A stretch of 64,000 nucleotides of DNA from contig JAIOJX010000004.1 of the NCBI GenBank assembly GCA_022376925.1, forward strand, positions 1,798,001-1,862,000, written 5' to 3'. Numbering within the stretch: position 1 is the stretch's first letter; every line of letters begins with the position of its first letter. The translations under genes were made by a program, and so were the position numbers. This stretch comes from Tragulus kanchil. Lineage: Eukaryota; Chordata; Mammalia; Artiodactyla; Tragulidae. Of the stretch, positions 48,842-61,300 are shown piece by piece. The notes beneath the pieces were generated by a model. That model saw only the letters and a list, made by a program, of their open reading frames with translations, was not told the DNA's origin and did not search any database.

Positions 48842-50098
48842 ATGGGGCAGCCCGGGAACAGCAGCGTCTTCTTGTTGGCGCCCAACGCGAGCCACGCGCC
48901 GGACCAAGACGCGGCACAGGAAGGGGACGAGGCGTGGGTGGTGGGCATGGGCATCGTCATGTCTCTTATTGTCCTGGCCATCGTGTTTGGAAACGTGTTG
49001 GTCATCACAGCCATCGCCAAGTTTGAGCGTCTGCAGACCGTCACCAACTACTTCATCACTTCCCTGGCCTGTGCTGACCTGGTCATGGGCCTGGCGGTGG
49101 TGCCCTTTGGGGCCTGCCACATCCTCATGAAAATGTGGACTTTTGGCAACTTCTGGTGTGAGTTTTGGACTTCCATTGACGTGCTGTGCGTCACGGCCAG
49201 CATTGAGACCCTGTGCGTGATCGCTGTGGATCGCTACTTTGCCATCACGTCACCCTTCAAGTATCAGTGCCTGCTGACCAAGAACAAGGCCCGAGTGGTC
49301 ATTTTGATGGTGTGGATAGTGTCTGGCCTTATCTCCTTCTTACCCATTCAGATGTACTGGTACCGGGCCACCCACAAGGAAGCCATCGACTGCTATGCTG
49401 AGGAGACCTGCTGTGACTTCTTCACGAACCAAGCCTATGCCATTGTCTCCTCCATTGTGTCCTTCTACCTGCCCCTGGTGGTCATGATCTTCGTCTACTC
49501 CAAGGTCTTCCAGGTAGTCAAAAGGCAGCTCCAGAAGATCGACAAATCTGAGGGCCGCTTCCATGCCCAAAACATCAGTCAAGTTGAGCAGGATGGGCGG
49601 AGCGGGTCGGGACAACGCAGGACCTCCAAGTTCTACTTGAAGGAGCACAAAGCCCTCAAGACTTTAGGCATTATCATGGGCACTTTCACTCTGTGCTGGC
49701 TGCCCTTCTTTATTGTCAACATTGTGCACGTGATCAAGGATAACCTCATCCATAAGGAAGTTTACATCCTTCTGAACTGGCTGGGCTATATCAACTCTGC
49801 TTTCAATCCCCTCATCTACTGCCGGAGCCCAGATTTCAGGATTGCCTTCCAGGAGCTTCTCTGCCTGCGCAGGTCTTCACTGAAGGCCTATGGGAATGGC
49901 TGCTCCAGCAGAAGCCATGACAGGACTGACTACAATGGGGAACAGAGCACTTGCCACCTGGGGGAGGAGAAGGACAGTGGACTTCTGTGTGAAGACCCCC
50001 CAGGCACGGATGACTTTGGGAACCGGCAAGGTACTGTGCCCAATGATAACCCTGATTCACAAGGGAGGAATTGTAGCACAAATGACTCACTGCTATAA
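48842..50098 (+). CDS. ADRB2: Beta-2 adrenergic receptor (class A GPCR), intact, intronless
   Basis: Plasma-membrane receptor for adrenaline/noradrenaline that couples mainly to Gs and raises cAMP. The 418-codon frame has seven hydrophobic segments (about 35-58, 71-95, 107-129, 151-174, 197-220, 275-298, 305-328). Visible family residues: D79 in TM2, D113 (amine binding) in TM3, DRY 130-132, S203/S204/S207 (catechol binding) in TM5, CWLPFF 285-290, NPLIY 322-326, palmitoylation C341, PKA-type sites RRTS 259-262 and RRSS 343-346, and C-terminal PDZ ligand DSLL. Extracellular disulfide cysteines C106, C184, C190 and C191 are present. N-glycosylation sequons sit at N6 and N15; the human N187 site reads E187. 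The start has a strong context (G at -3 and +4). Human ADRB2 is 413 residues; the extra five lie in the C-tail near 358-364. A single uninterrupted exon, as known for this gene. Identification is certain. Confidence 0.99.
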   Translation: MGQPGNSSVFLLAPNASHAPDQDAAQEGDEAWVVGMGIVMSLIVLAIVFGNVLVITAIAKFERLQTVTNYFITSLACADLVMGLAVVPFGACHILMKMWTFGNFWCEFWTSIDVLCVTASIETLCVIAVDRYFAITSPFKYQCLLTKNKARVVILMVWIVSGLISFLPIQMYWYRATHKEAIDCYAEETCCDFFTNQAYAIVSSIVSFYLPLVVMIFVYSKVFQVVKRQLQKIDKSEGRFHAQNISQVEQDGRSGSGQRRTSKFYLKEHKALKTLGIIMGTFTLCWLPFFIVNIVHVIKDNLIHKEVYILLNWLGYINSAFNPLIYCRSPDFRIAFQELLCLRRSSLKAYGNGCSSRSHDRTDYNGEQSTCHLGEEKDSGLLCEDPPGTDDFGNRQGTVPNDNPDSQGRNCSTNDSLL

Positions 50099-50665
50099 TG
50101 CAGTTTTTCTACTTTTTAAGATCCCCTTCTTCCCCACTTCCCCACAGCAACAAAACACTCAATAGACTATTTAACGTGAGTGTAATAAATTTAGAATAAA
50201 GTTGTACAGAGATGTGCAGGAGGAGGGATATCCTTCTGCCTTTTTTTTATTTTTTATTTTTTTAAGTTGTAAGGAAGAGAAAACATATTTGAGTAATTGT
50301 TTCTTGTACAGTTCAGTTCCTCTTTGCCGGGAACTTGTCAGTTTATGTCCGAAGGGCTTCAGTCTCAGAGGACCTGGGGCTGCTATGTTTTGATGACTTT
50401 TCCTGCATATCTACCTCATTGATCAAGTATTAGGGGTAATATATTGCTGCTGGTAATTTGTATCTGAAGGAGACCTTCCTTCCTGCACCCTTGGACTGGA
50501 AGATCTTGAGTCTCTCGGACCTTTTGCTGTGAACATGGACTCTCCTCGCCCCTCTTATTTGCTCAAACGGGGTGTTGTAGGCAGGGATTTGAGGGGCAGC
50601 TTTGGTTGTTTTCTTGAGCAAAGTCTAAAGTTTACAGTAAATAAATTGTTTGACCATGACTTCAT
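50099..50665 (+). other. ADRB2 3'UTR with candidate polyadenylation signals
   Basis: Sequence after the receptor stop. AATAAA-type hexamers occur near 50184 and 50195 and again at 50640-50645. The last gives a 3'UTR of about 560 bases, close to the known length in other mammals, so I prefer it as the main site. A T-rich tract with interspersed A at about 50240-50265 resembles the AU/U-rich elements known to destabilise beta-2 receptor mRNA through HuR/AUF1-type proteins. Confidence 0.7.
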
Positions 50666-53514
50666 TGCACCTGTTTCTCTAAAACCCCCTGACTGGAGTG
50701 TGCTTGCCTCCCTCCTGGAAACCGCAGGTAACTATTTGTAATAACTGCCCAGTGACTTAACATGGAATGACGTACTGATTGCTTAACCCTTTCATTTGCC
50801 TTTGAATCTTCCACTGTGAGTCTGCCTCTCTCCTAACGCTGGCGCTCCCATGTCAGTTCTTTCATCCTGTGCCCACCCAGCATAGCTCATCTTGCTCTTC
50901 CTACGAGTATTATCCCTGTGTTGTAACATCAGAAACACTGACTCATAGAATTGGAGTTATGGGCATCTGTTGTATCCCTCCATGTGCCTCCACTGCCCAC
51001 TTTCCAGTTCTACTTGCTACACAGCTGCTTATTATTTTTATCTTTGCCATTTTTTATAGTAGAGATCTTTGTACTGTATCAGAGCTTGGCATTTTCAGGA
51101 TAAGGAAGTTCTTGTGAAAAAACTACTCAAACATAGCCCCATATTTCCAAGGGAAATGAAAAAGTCATGGGTGATAAGAGAAAAGATGCAAAACATTTCA
51201 CTGGTGAACACCTCATGACCTAGAAACACAGTTTGACCCCTCCTCCTTTGGAACTGCTGTTCTTTTTTCCCCTCTCCCTGTGACTCTAGTCACTTCAATA
51301 TAAATCAAGATTTATCAAACTTACACATTTTACATTTTCAGCCAGGTAATTCTCCATTGTGGAGGGCTGTCCTACATATTGTCAGATGTTCCGCAGAAGC
51401 CCTGGTCAGTACCCACTAGATGCCAGGAGCATCCCCTGAGTTGGGACAACCAGAAATGTTTCACTGCTAATACCCCTCCCTGGAGGGATAAGATTGCCCC
51501 TAGTTGTGAACCAGTTATAAAATTCAAAAATGAAAACAGATATTTAGAGTCTGCCTAATGTAACCACCTTATTCTATAGAGCACCAGAGAGGGATTTTTC
51601 ACCCAGTTAATGACAGAACCTGAGCCAGGGTTCTACTCCATCCCACTGCCTTCCAAGCTTATTCTCCAGCTGTCCACATCCTGACTATGAGAGGTGAATT
51701 GTTTGGGAGGGTTTATCAATGAAACCGAGGCCTGTGAGCCATTACTGCCTGTTTGTGAAGACACTATAATACTGTTAAGAGGCACGTAAGGGAAAATCAT
51801 GAAAGTAAACAGATTTCTTTTCCCACCCCTTTTCTATTTTTGCCCGTGTGTCTGAGCCAGAGCTTGGCCCAGGTTTGAAGGAGTAGATCGTCCTCCTTGG
51901 CAGCGCCAGGCTGGAGAGGATGAGCCTGCAGGGTTCATTGCCATTTCACTCGCTTATGAAGCTGACTCTACTTCTTTCTTCCTTTCTATCCCAGCCAAGG
52001 TCCCCAACCAGAAAAGTATTAGTCTCCCCTGCTTCCCATCTTTCAGGGATGGGATGTTTCTGGGAGAGTCCTGAGCTCTCAAGAGGAAATTGAGTGAAAG
52101 TCTGTGTTTCTAGAACATGCCTTCACTCTCTGGAGAATGTGTGCCATTCAGTACTTACACTTTTTCTCCAAGGGCTTTCATACTTATTATCACACTCTTC
52201 TCCTGCCCTGGCTCCTGCACTCAGAGATGCAGGCAGCTTCTCCAGCTAATCTTACACGCCTCATAGCCTCGTGGGATCTCGGAATTGGAAGAGAAAGTGT
52301 AGAAAGCATTTGACATCCAGAGAGCCCAAAAGCCCGCAGCGGGGGATGACCTGCCCAAGGTAAGAAGCCAAGGATGTCAGAGACGAGAGGCTAAAGCCAG
52401 GGAACCTGGCTGACATACCAGGGACTGGTGTATTCTCTCCACCACACTGTTATTGAATTCTGCCCTCACTCTCAATCGTGGAATCTTTTCCCTGTGGCTG
52501 TCACATTAACAAATTTGTTTCAGCAGATGTTTTTATTTCTTTGGGGTCCTTAATTTAAAAAACAGTCAATAAACAAACAATCTGCAATAAGGACAAGAGA
52601 AAAAATTATTTCTTTTTCTCAGCAGGTGTTCACTAGTATATCTTCGGCATTTCATGAAATTAGGAGATTGTTTAACTCTTTGTTATCTGAAGGGATTTCA
52701 AGCCACTCCAGGTAGAAATTTCCCATAGTCTTATTTAAAAGAGTAAAAAAGGTGGAAACTTTTCTATCATCATCTGTAAGTCCCTTGGACAATAAATATT
52801 ACTAGTAAACAATGTTATATACTTGTTTGGTTAGAGAAACATCTAATGTAATTTCAGTTAAAACCTCTGCTGTGAAGGCTAGTTCATAAACTCCCAGCTA
52901 AAATGAAGTTTAACCCAATTCATGTTCATTTAGAAATACTTTAACTATAAGTAAATTGATCAATTTTAACTGTTTAGACAAGCAAGAGCATTTTAGGCCT
53001 ATCTCAGTTCCTTGCTTTCTATCTCCTTTTGTTCTGCGTTGTTTCTTTTTGGAGGCGGGCATTTGTCAGTGTCTCTCTGTCCCTCTGTTTGCTGACAGGT
53101 TGGTTACATAAGGTTTGTGTTGGATTCATCGTCATAAAGTTGTCTTTGCCTGGACAGCAAGTTCTCGAAGTCTGTCAGACGAGAACCTTATCCTGAGATG
53201 CAAGCTAACAGGTGTGCAAAGTGGCAGGACAGGGTGGGCCTCCCTGATGAGATCATTGTTGGGAGAGGGAATCTGGGGAAAAGGGAGCAGGGAAATAGGA
53301 ACTGTTGTCACACGATGCTGAGAATGTTTCTGATGCGCCTAGCACCTAAAGAAGCCTAGACCAGGATCAGTCAGGGGATAATTACAACTACTGTATGCAG
53401 CAGGAGAAAAATACAGGTTTCAATCTCTGAATCTGGAGCATAATATTAATAATACTATATAGGTATGTTCCATGAAATCTTACTAAATATCAGGGATTGT
53501 GTTAGGTACCTTTT
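50666..53514. other. Intergenic downstream of ADRB2; one MER5A
   Basis: No further gene. Apart from the MER5A remnant at 51310-51515 and a faint antisense MIR near 52270-52380, I recognise nothing. Confidence 0.5.
51310..51515 (-). mobile_element. MER5A-type (hAT-Charlie) nonautonomous DNA transposon
   Basis: Antisense of the MER5A body: gagggctgtcctacatattg, cccactagatgccaggagc, ttgggacaaccagaaatgt, gataagattgcccctagttg. Termini are eroded. Confidence 0.8.
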
Positions 53515-53728
53515 GGGGTTTCCCTTGTGACTCAAACAGTAAAGAATACACCTGCAATGTAGGAGACCCAGGTCTGATCCGTCAGCCAGGAAGATCCCCC
53601 GGAGAAGGCTATGGCTACCCATTCCAGTACTCTTGCCTGGAAAACTCCATGGACAGAGGAGCCTGGCAGGCTATAGTCCATGAGGTTGCAAAGAGTTGGA
53701 CACAGCTGAGGGATTAACACTTTTCACT
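53515..53728 (+). mobile_element. Bov-tA SINE
   Basis: ggggtttcccttgtgactca, acctgcaatgtaggagaccc, tacccattccagtactcttg, ggacagaggagcctggcagg, gcaaagagttggacacagct. Confidence 0.92.
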
Positions 53729-53754
53729 TCCTTCACCTAAGGCACCTTTAGGCA

Positions 53755-53910
53755 TTGTGTGACCTTGACAGTCTTATGAGGTAGGCTGAAAAATTGTATT
53801 CATCTAACAAATGAAATACCTGAGATTCAAAAAGGTGAAATCACTTTGCAAAGCCACACAGCCAACTAGTTGCAGAGTTAGGACTGGAACTCAGGTCAGT
53901 GTGATTCCTG
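53755..53910 (-). repeat. MIR SINE, antisense
   Basis: cttatgaggtaggctgaaaa, caaagccacacagccaacta, gttaggactggaactcaggt. Confidence 0.85.
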
Positions 53911-54584
53911 CACACATGGAAACCAGGGAGCAGCATTCAGCAGTTTATAGTCCACAGCAGAACAAGTGTAAGAACTGGAAATGTAATACCTTGTTGAGAG
54001 AAGAGGGCAATTGCTGTGGGTTGGGGCAGGGAGGAATGTTCCTGCGGAAGCATGTGACTGCAGGGTTTGTTGGGGACTGGGAGGGGAAACCAGTCACTTA
54101 AGTGCCTGATCTGCTTCTCTGAGACTTTGTCTTTTCATCAGAGAATCAGGCCAGAGTGAAAAGAGGATATGAAACTTTAAAACAAAGGCAGGGTAAAGCA
54201 GGAACACAGCCTGCCTGATATCCTGGCAATTTCATTTTCTGGTTACAAAGTTGGGAAGGTCTGCTACACTGAGCTGGCCCTGGTGGAAAATGTGGTTCGT
54301 CTTGGTGGCTATCTACATAGCCATTCTGAGCTAGAATTCTAGGTCATGGAGAGGAATTTCTGACAACAGAGAGCAATGAGGTTAACATACCTGGAAGGAT
54401 GCTCTCCACTGATAGTAGAGCCTCCACTAAACTCAGCCTTGTGCTAACCCCTACTTCACACAATGCAAATATAATTTGAAGGAGGAATTTTTGAAATACC
54501 TAAGAGAACAAACTTCGCAACCACTTTAAAGAACTTGAAAAATTCTTGTGTGCTATGAATAATGGGAGGCAGGGTGAGGCAAAA

Positions 54585-54770
54585 AGAGGCCTGGACTGGG
54601 ATTCATGCAACTAGATTTCAGGTCTCACCTCAGCCTCTCCTTGGTCTGTCTGTCTCTTTCTTTCAAGCTGGGTAAGGCAGTTTTCCTGTTTTCACAAGTG
54701 GACCTCAGTTTGCTCATCTGTAGAACAGTGAGGCTTGTGTAGGTGGTCTCTAAGCTCTGCTTAGTTCAGA
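54585..54770 (+). repeat. MIR SINE
   Basis: aggcctggactgggattcat, cctcagtttgctcatctgta, aggtggtctctaagctctgc. 53911-54584 and 54771-55930 show no gene; 55665-55745 may be another faint MIR. Confidence 0.65.
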
Positions 54771-55932
54771 ATTTATATAACCATTAATTAAGAAACTAAT
54801 TAGAGACAGCAGTTTGTTTCTAATTAGAGTTGATGGCATCTGTCACATAAAGAAAGAATGGTTTGATATACTAAGGGTGGCAAACTTGCAGAAAAGAATG
54901 CTGTGAAGGACAATTTGGTGCATAATAATTGCCTTCAAATATTTAGGGACCTTCTGGGCAAACAGAGCATATCTGCTTTATATGAATACCAGAAGGCAAG
55001 TAGAACCTTACAGGAAGGTAGATTCATGCTCAGGGGAAGGAAAACTTTTCTAAGAGTGAAATAGGTTCTCTATAAGAGTAGTCAGTCTCCTGTCACTGAA
55101 CACATTCAAGAGAAATACAAATAAAGTTCTGTGTGGGATGAATCACAGAAGTTTCCTAGACTGAACAGGGCTTGGACTAAGCTCCTTCCAAATCTGTGAT
55201 CCTAAGTCTCTGAAAACAATAGACCTAAATGTTCTTAAAAAGCATTCAGATCGTTCCCTAATTCCAGCCGGCCTTCTCCCCAATTCCTCTGGACTTCAGA
55301 GGTTTCACTGCATTCCTAACCAGGAAACCTCCCGGGGAAATCAGGATTTCAAAAGTCCTTGGCCATGGGGGGAATTCCAGAAATAGACCAATAAAGTTAA
55401 GCAGTTTTCCAAACTATTAGACCTTTTCGTCAGCTGCTCTTCCCATGCCTTTTGCAAATGACCTACTAACTCCCAGAGAGAAAATACTGAAAGCTGCGGA
55501 GTCCTCTCTGCAAAGGCTATTACATCCTTCTCCACCCTTGGAATCATTGCAATTCCTGTGGTCTCTCCATCACCCTCACAGGACAGGAAGGAAGGGAGGT
55601 AGGTTGCTGGCCCACACAGGGAACACTTCAAAGCCCTCTGGCCCAAGATCCTGAGGACCTGGGAACTGTGTAGTCTACCCCTAACCTCTCGGCAACCTCA
55701 GGCAGATTATTTACCTTTTCTAGACCTGTTTCATCATCTTTTAGCAGAGCTGGTTTGGTTTACTTAAGTCCTAAGTTTCTTTCTTTTCTCCAAAATTTTG
55801 TAAGATTTCAGGAACTCCTCAGTGATACACATCTGGCTGTGTGGCTTTTAGTTTAAAAGCACACTCTTGTTAAAAAGGTAAGGGAACTCATTCTAAAACA
55901 TTTTAAAATTTATCAAAGCACAAAATGGAGAT

Positions 55933-55934
<2 letters not shown>

Positions 55935-55970
<36 letters not shown>
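55935..55970. repeat. (TG)n microsatellite
   Basis: About 17 uninterrupted tg units adjoining the tail of the minus-strand Bov-tA SINE, a common place for ruminant CA repeats. Confidence 0.95.
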
Positions 55971-55972
<2 letters not shown>

Positions 55973-55974
55973 CG

Positions 55975-56185
55975 CACGCTCAGTCATGTTGTATTCTTTG
56001 TGGCCCCATAGACAGTAGCCCACCAGGCTCCTCTGTCCATGGAATTTTCCAGGCAAGAATACTAGAGCAGGTTGCCATTTCCTACTCCAGGAAATCTTCC
56101 CAACACAGGGACTGAAGTTTCATCTCTTATGTCTCCTGCATTGGCAGGTGGGTTCTTTACCACTAGCAGCACCTGGGAAGCCCCA
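55975..56185 (-). mobile_element. Bov-tA SINE, minus strand
   Basis: gctcagtcatgttgtattct, caccaggctcctctgtccat, ccaggcaagaatactagagc, ctcctgcattggcaggtggg, cacctgggaagccc read as the reverse complement of Bov-tA. 56186-56880 shows nothing recognisable. Confidence 0.92.
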
Positions 56186-56879
56186 CAAAATGAGATAAAT
56201 CACACATAACATTACCACCTAGATATGTATCACATTGTTACATGTGATATAGATGTTTTCAGTCTTTGTCTTAAGTGTGGCTATACAAATGGGTTGCAAT
56301 ATATTTTTAAATACATACAGAATTAGATAATTACAATTTTGAACCCACTGATGATACTTTAACAGATGCCTCCTTGAATATGTTTTATGCATAATATGAT
56401 CTAGATATTGCAATTGCCTAGCAATAGAGTTTTCAGCTGTCTTTTGACTTTAGAAGTACAAAGAATCATCATTTTCAGAGCATCTGGATTGGGAGAGCTG
56501 AGCCGGACTCTAAGAGTCTGCATGCTAAAGCATGATCCCATGGATTTTTCCAAGGACCACATTTTTTAAGAACATAGTTACAGAAATAAATTTTGTAAAT
56601 TAAGCAGAATGCCTGCTCTCTTGTTGCTAGTGGATGAAAAAAATATGTTTCTATGCTATACTTGTCTCTTTGAAAGCATGCTTTCTGCACCTGGGCTCCG
56701 ATCTGCTTTTACAGCATGGGAAACTAACCATGAACTGCCAGGGCAGGGCTCTTTCTGCATTGTTAAGTGTTCTGACCCAGCCTGCTGACCTGTGTTAAAC
56801 AAAGTCTATTCAAGTTATATAGTGTCCGATATTTACTATTTGAAAAGTGCAATGGTAGGTTTCTATTCCATAGAACACC

Positions 56880-57135
56880 TCTTGTGATCACGATGGCTAA
56901 TAACTACAGTGTGCTTACCGGGAACCAGGCCTTTATGCTTGGCAGTTCTCCTGCAGGACCTCATTTTGTACTCACAGCAACCCTACAAAATAGGTACCAG
57001 TATGTTTGTCCCCATTTTATAAATGAGGGAAGTGAGACTCAAAGGGGTCAACTAAGTTGCTAAAGACTACAGACATGTTGAAATAAAACCCACGTATCCT
57101 GAAACAGAGCCTGTGTGTTTTACCACTAGGATAAG
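56880..57135 (-). repeat. MIR SINE, antisense
   Basis: tcacagcaaccctacaaaat, gtccccattttataaatgag, gaagtgagactcaaaggggt, gagcctgtgtgttttaccac. 57136-57957 shows no gene. Confidence 0.85.
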
Positions 57136-57971
57136 TGATCTTGCCCTGTGGGGGATCAGGTAAGAGAGGAGAGAGGCACTGATCAGAGGAACATTTTAAT
57201 GGGTGCATTTATTCCTAAGGGATTCTTTTCAGAGAGGTCTGATCAATTTCTGAGCCTTGAAGCTAAGGGGCAAGCCTATACTCTCTATGTAAGCAGTGAC
57301 TAAGTATCAACTAGGAAACCCGATTGCCTGAGAGTTGGCAGCACACACTCATACCATTATTCAGGCACCGTTCGAGTGATCTTCCTCCACCAGGGCCGGG
57401 GAGGAGGAAGAGGGAGGCGCCTGCTAACAGCACATGGGTTTGTGCTGAGTCAAATCACTACTTTACAGTCTGGAAACCCCTCACAGCTGGAAATTGGGTG
57501 CTTTTCCCATTTCTCTGCCCTGCTCTGTATCAGCATTTGAGTCTACACAGTAGAAAATACCAAGGAAGGATGGGTATTGAGAGAATGCATACCCCCTTAG
57601 TGTGCTAAGAAACCCTAGATTCCAAGAGGCAAGCTCCATAGCAAGACAATACATAAGCCAGGAGACGACCATTTCTCCTGACTTGTTTTATTATTATTCT
57701 AGCGCTATGAGGGAAGGACTGGAGTTTTCTGAATGTGTTCATTTCTCCAGGAAGAGAAAACAGTTTCTGAAATCACAACAGCAACATCCATGACAAAGCA
57801 GAATTGGAGTCCTAGGTAATCTCTGCTTTCTTTCCATCATACCATGTTGGCTTCTCAGCCTCAAGACTTGTGCCCTAAAGCCACAACTACTATTAGAGAG
57901 TTTCCTTCATTATTAGATAATTCTGTCTCTACACTACTGCCTAGTGTTTCTCGTTATAAAAATTCTAGTAG

Positions 57972-58252
57972 GGCTTCCCTGATGGTCCAGTGGATAAAGA
58001 GTCTGCCTTACAGTGCAAGGGGCACCACTTCGATCCCTGGCCCAGGGAAGATCCGACATGCCACGGAACAGCTGGACCCATGTGTCCAATCAGGAGCCAA
58101 CGCTCTGGAGTGCATGTGCCCAGAGCCGGTGCTCTACAACAAGAGAAGCCACTGCAATGGGAGGCCCACACAGGTCAAAGAATAAAGATGGGTGAAAATA
58201 AATAAATAAATAAATAACCAATACAAGAGGCCAAATTTTTTTTTTTAATTAA
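57972..58252 (+). mobile_element. tRNA-derived SINE with perfect target-site duplications
   Basis: ggcttccctgatggtccagt head; body through caggtcaaagaataaagatg, aataaataaa tail and T/A run. Identical 14-base target duplications aaaaattctagtag lie at 57958-57971 and 58253-58266. Confidence 0.92.
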
Positions 58253-58266
58253 AAAAATTCTAGTAG

Positions 58267-61075
58267 ATGACTCTAAATACTATAGTCGACCCTGACAATC
58301 TGCCTTTGTTTAAGAGCAGGTCACAGTTCTCACAATATGTATTACAATAGTAAGCCTGTTCTGCTCACAAATATTCAGACTTCCTTTCTTGTTTCAGCTC
58401 CCACAGAAGCTTTTATAAGGCCAAATTCTCACCTAGCCTCCTCAACCTAAGAAAACCTAGGGTCAGCCTCGAGGGCCTGCAGTGAGTAGCCTTAGAAATC
58501 ACTTTCTATGAAATTGTGGAAGAGTTGGTAGGGCTGGTTTCAGGTAGTGAATCTTCTGACATTATTTTATGTTATTGCAGTTGGTCCCAAACTTTACTGA
58601 GCCCCCAAAATGATTTGGGCTGAAAAACCGCACATTCCTGACCTCCATCCCTGAGATTCTAGCAGGACTGTCGTTGGGGCCAGCAGGCTGCATCTCGTCA
58701 CTGCTTCCCCAGAGGACTGTGGTGCAGGTGCTTCTAGGACTGCAGTTCAGGGACCGAGAGATCACACCGTAATTGATCTTATACAGCTGCATACATTCAC
58801 AAATGTAATCATTCTGTCAAATAAACAGAATCCTAATTTTCCTGTGTTATCAAATAAAACAATGTAGATGAAAATAATTTATAAATGATTAAAAGTTACT
58901 ATGACAGACAACAGTAATAAAAAGTACATTGAGAAATTAGGCACTTGATTAAAAATATATTTGTGACAACATGGCATCTACACAATTATACCCGACAAGA
59001 GCAACATTGTCCCAGACCCTCAGCATGTAGACCAAGAAATAATGGCACAGAAAAAAAAAGGGGTTTGCTGCAGAAATGGACTCTTTGTCCAGTGCTCCTT
59101 CCTCCTGGACACTGCTATGATTAAGTCAAATTGTACGAGATCCAGCTGAATCAATTTGCCTAATTCACGTGAACTCTCCGGCTTAACAATCTGAAGAGGA
59201 ACCCACCAGCTGCAGAGAAGAGGGTGATTCATACCATCCATATACCTCCATAGATGCACACACTCAAATAAATACACACAGCACACATGGACTTTTACAT
59301 TGATACCTATACCCATATCAACACAAATACATACGCATGCATTTTCACTTACATATATGGACACATCTTTGTTCTTTTGTGTATATTCTCATAGGAATAT
59401 TTGCACACATATGAGGACATCAACAACTCAACCTAAACATTCTTCCTTAGATAAAAATGCCTGGTGATTCCTAAGCACACTTTAATGTGCTCCAAATGAG
59501 CAAATATGCCATGCCACATAATCATGGTCTCAATGCTACCTAAGTGCACACAGGTTTCTCTGCTAGCCCTTCTTCCCAGATAAGTGTCTACATCCCTGAT
59601 TCAATACAAGTGGCAGGAATGGTGAGTAGACAAAAACAGTTTATCTTTGCCCTTATTGAGTCTGTGTGTGATGGAAGAGATAAGTTGTTGCTGTTGTTTT
59701 AATGCATGCGGATTTTTTAACAGTGGTAGCTTCTATGAGGACATTCAGAGTGTTTTGAGGAAATCTGACTAATTCTGAGAGGTTAGTAAAAGTTCCCCTA
59801 AAGAAGTAAGGTTTCATCTGAGAGTTGAAGGACACCTAGATAATTTTTCTAGAAGGAGAGGAGAGAAGAGCACGCCACTCAGAGAGAAAAGCATGCACTA
59901 AATCCTGTGGTGAAAGGAAACATCATACCTAAGAAGGACTAAGCAAAGGTCAGTGTAGAGGAGGTGTGCAAAGAGGTGGAATGTAACAGGACCACACACA
60001 AAGGGCCTTTAAGCTGCATTAATGTGACAACATGACATCTACACAGTTATACCCGACAAGAGCAACATTGTCCCAGACCCTCAGCATGTAGACCAAGAAA
60101 TAATGGCACAGAAAAAAAAAAAGGTTTGCTGCAGAAATGGACTCTTTGTCCAGTGCTCCTTCCTCCTGGACACTGCTATGATTAAGTCAAATTGTACGAG
60201 ATCCAGCTGAATCAATTTGCCTAATTCACGTGAACTCTCCGGCTTAACAATCTGAAGAGGAACCCACCAGCTGCAGAGAAGAGGGTGATTCATACCATCC
60301 ATATACCTCCATAGATGCACACACTCAAATAAATACACACAGCACACATGGACTTTTACATTGATACCTATACCCATATCAACACAAATACATACGCATG
60401 CATTTTCACTTACATATATGGACACATCTTTGTTCTTTTGTGTATATTCTCATAGGAATATTTGCACACATATGAGGACATCAACAACTCAACCTAAACA
60501 TTCTTCCTTAGATAAAAATGCCTGGTGATTCCTAAGCACACTTTAATGTGCTCCAAATGAGCAAATATGCCATGCCACATAATCATGGTCTCAATGCTAC
60601 CTAAGTGCACACAGGTTTCTCTGCTAGCCCTTCTTCCCAGATAAGTGTCTACATCCCTGATTCAATACAAGTGGCAGGAATGGTGAGTAGACAAAAACAG
60701 TTTATCTTTGCCCTTATTGAGTCTGTGTGTGATGGAAGAGATAAGTTGTTGCTGTTGTTTTAATGCATGCGGATTTTTTAACAGTGGTAGCTTCTATGAG
60801 GACATTCAGAGTGTTTTGAGGAAATCTGACTAATTCTGAGAGGTTAGTAAAAGTTCCCCTAAAGAAGTAAGGTTTCATCTGAGAGTTGAAGGACACCTAG
60901 ATAATTTTTCTAGAAGGAGAGGAGAGAAGAGCACGCCACTCAGAGAGAAAAGCATGCACTAAATCCTGTGGTGAAAGGAAACATCATACCTAAGAAGGAC
61001 TAAGCAAAGGTCAGTGTAGAGGAGGTGTGCAAAGAGGTGGAATGTAACAGGACCACACACAAAGGGCCTTTTAAG
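58267..61075. other. Intergenic unique sequence, partly duplicated
   Basis: No gene or named repeat recognised; 58962-60024 recurs at 60023-61086. Confidence 0.5.
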
Positions 61076-61086
61076 CTGCATTAATG
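58962..61086. repeat. Duplication 14: 58962-60024 and 60023-61086 (offset 1061-1062)
   Basis: Exact head-to-tail junction in the word taatgtgacaa. Differences: A-run length near 59050/60112, one T, and substitutions near 58973 and 58982. Confidence 0.95.
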
Positions 61087-61300
61087 AGACAACTCATCAG
61101 AAAAGATGCTGATGCTGGGAAAGACAGAAGGCAGAAGGAGAAGGGGATGACAGGGGATGAGGTGGTTGGATGGCATCACTGACATGGTGGACAGGAGTTT
61201 GAACAAGCTGTGGGAGACAGTAAAGGACAGCGAAGCCTGGCATGCTGCAGGCCATGGGGTCATAAAGTTGGACAATGACTGACTGAATAACAACAATACA
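61084..61300 (+). mobile_element. BovB LINE, 3' fragment with target-site duplications
   Basis: catcagaaaagatgctgatg, gaggtggttggatggcatca, gcgaagcctggcatgctgca, aagttggacaatgactgact, then an aacaac tail. The direct repeat ctgcatta at 61076-61083 and 61301-61308 marks the insertion. Confidence 0.88.

Noticed and set aside
48659..49648. Open frames overlapping ADRB2 on both strands (48659-49120 minus, 48744-49130 plus, 49340-49648 minus)
   Set aside because: Shadows of the ADRB2 coding region and its leader; composition follows the main frame.
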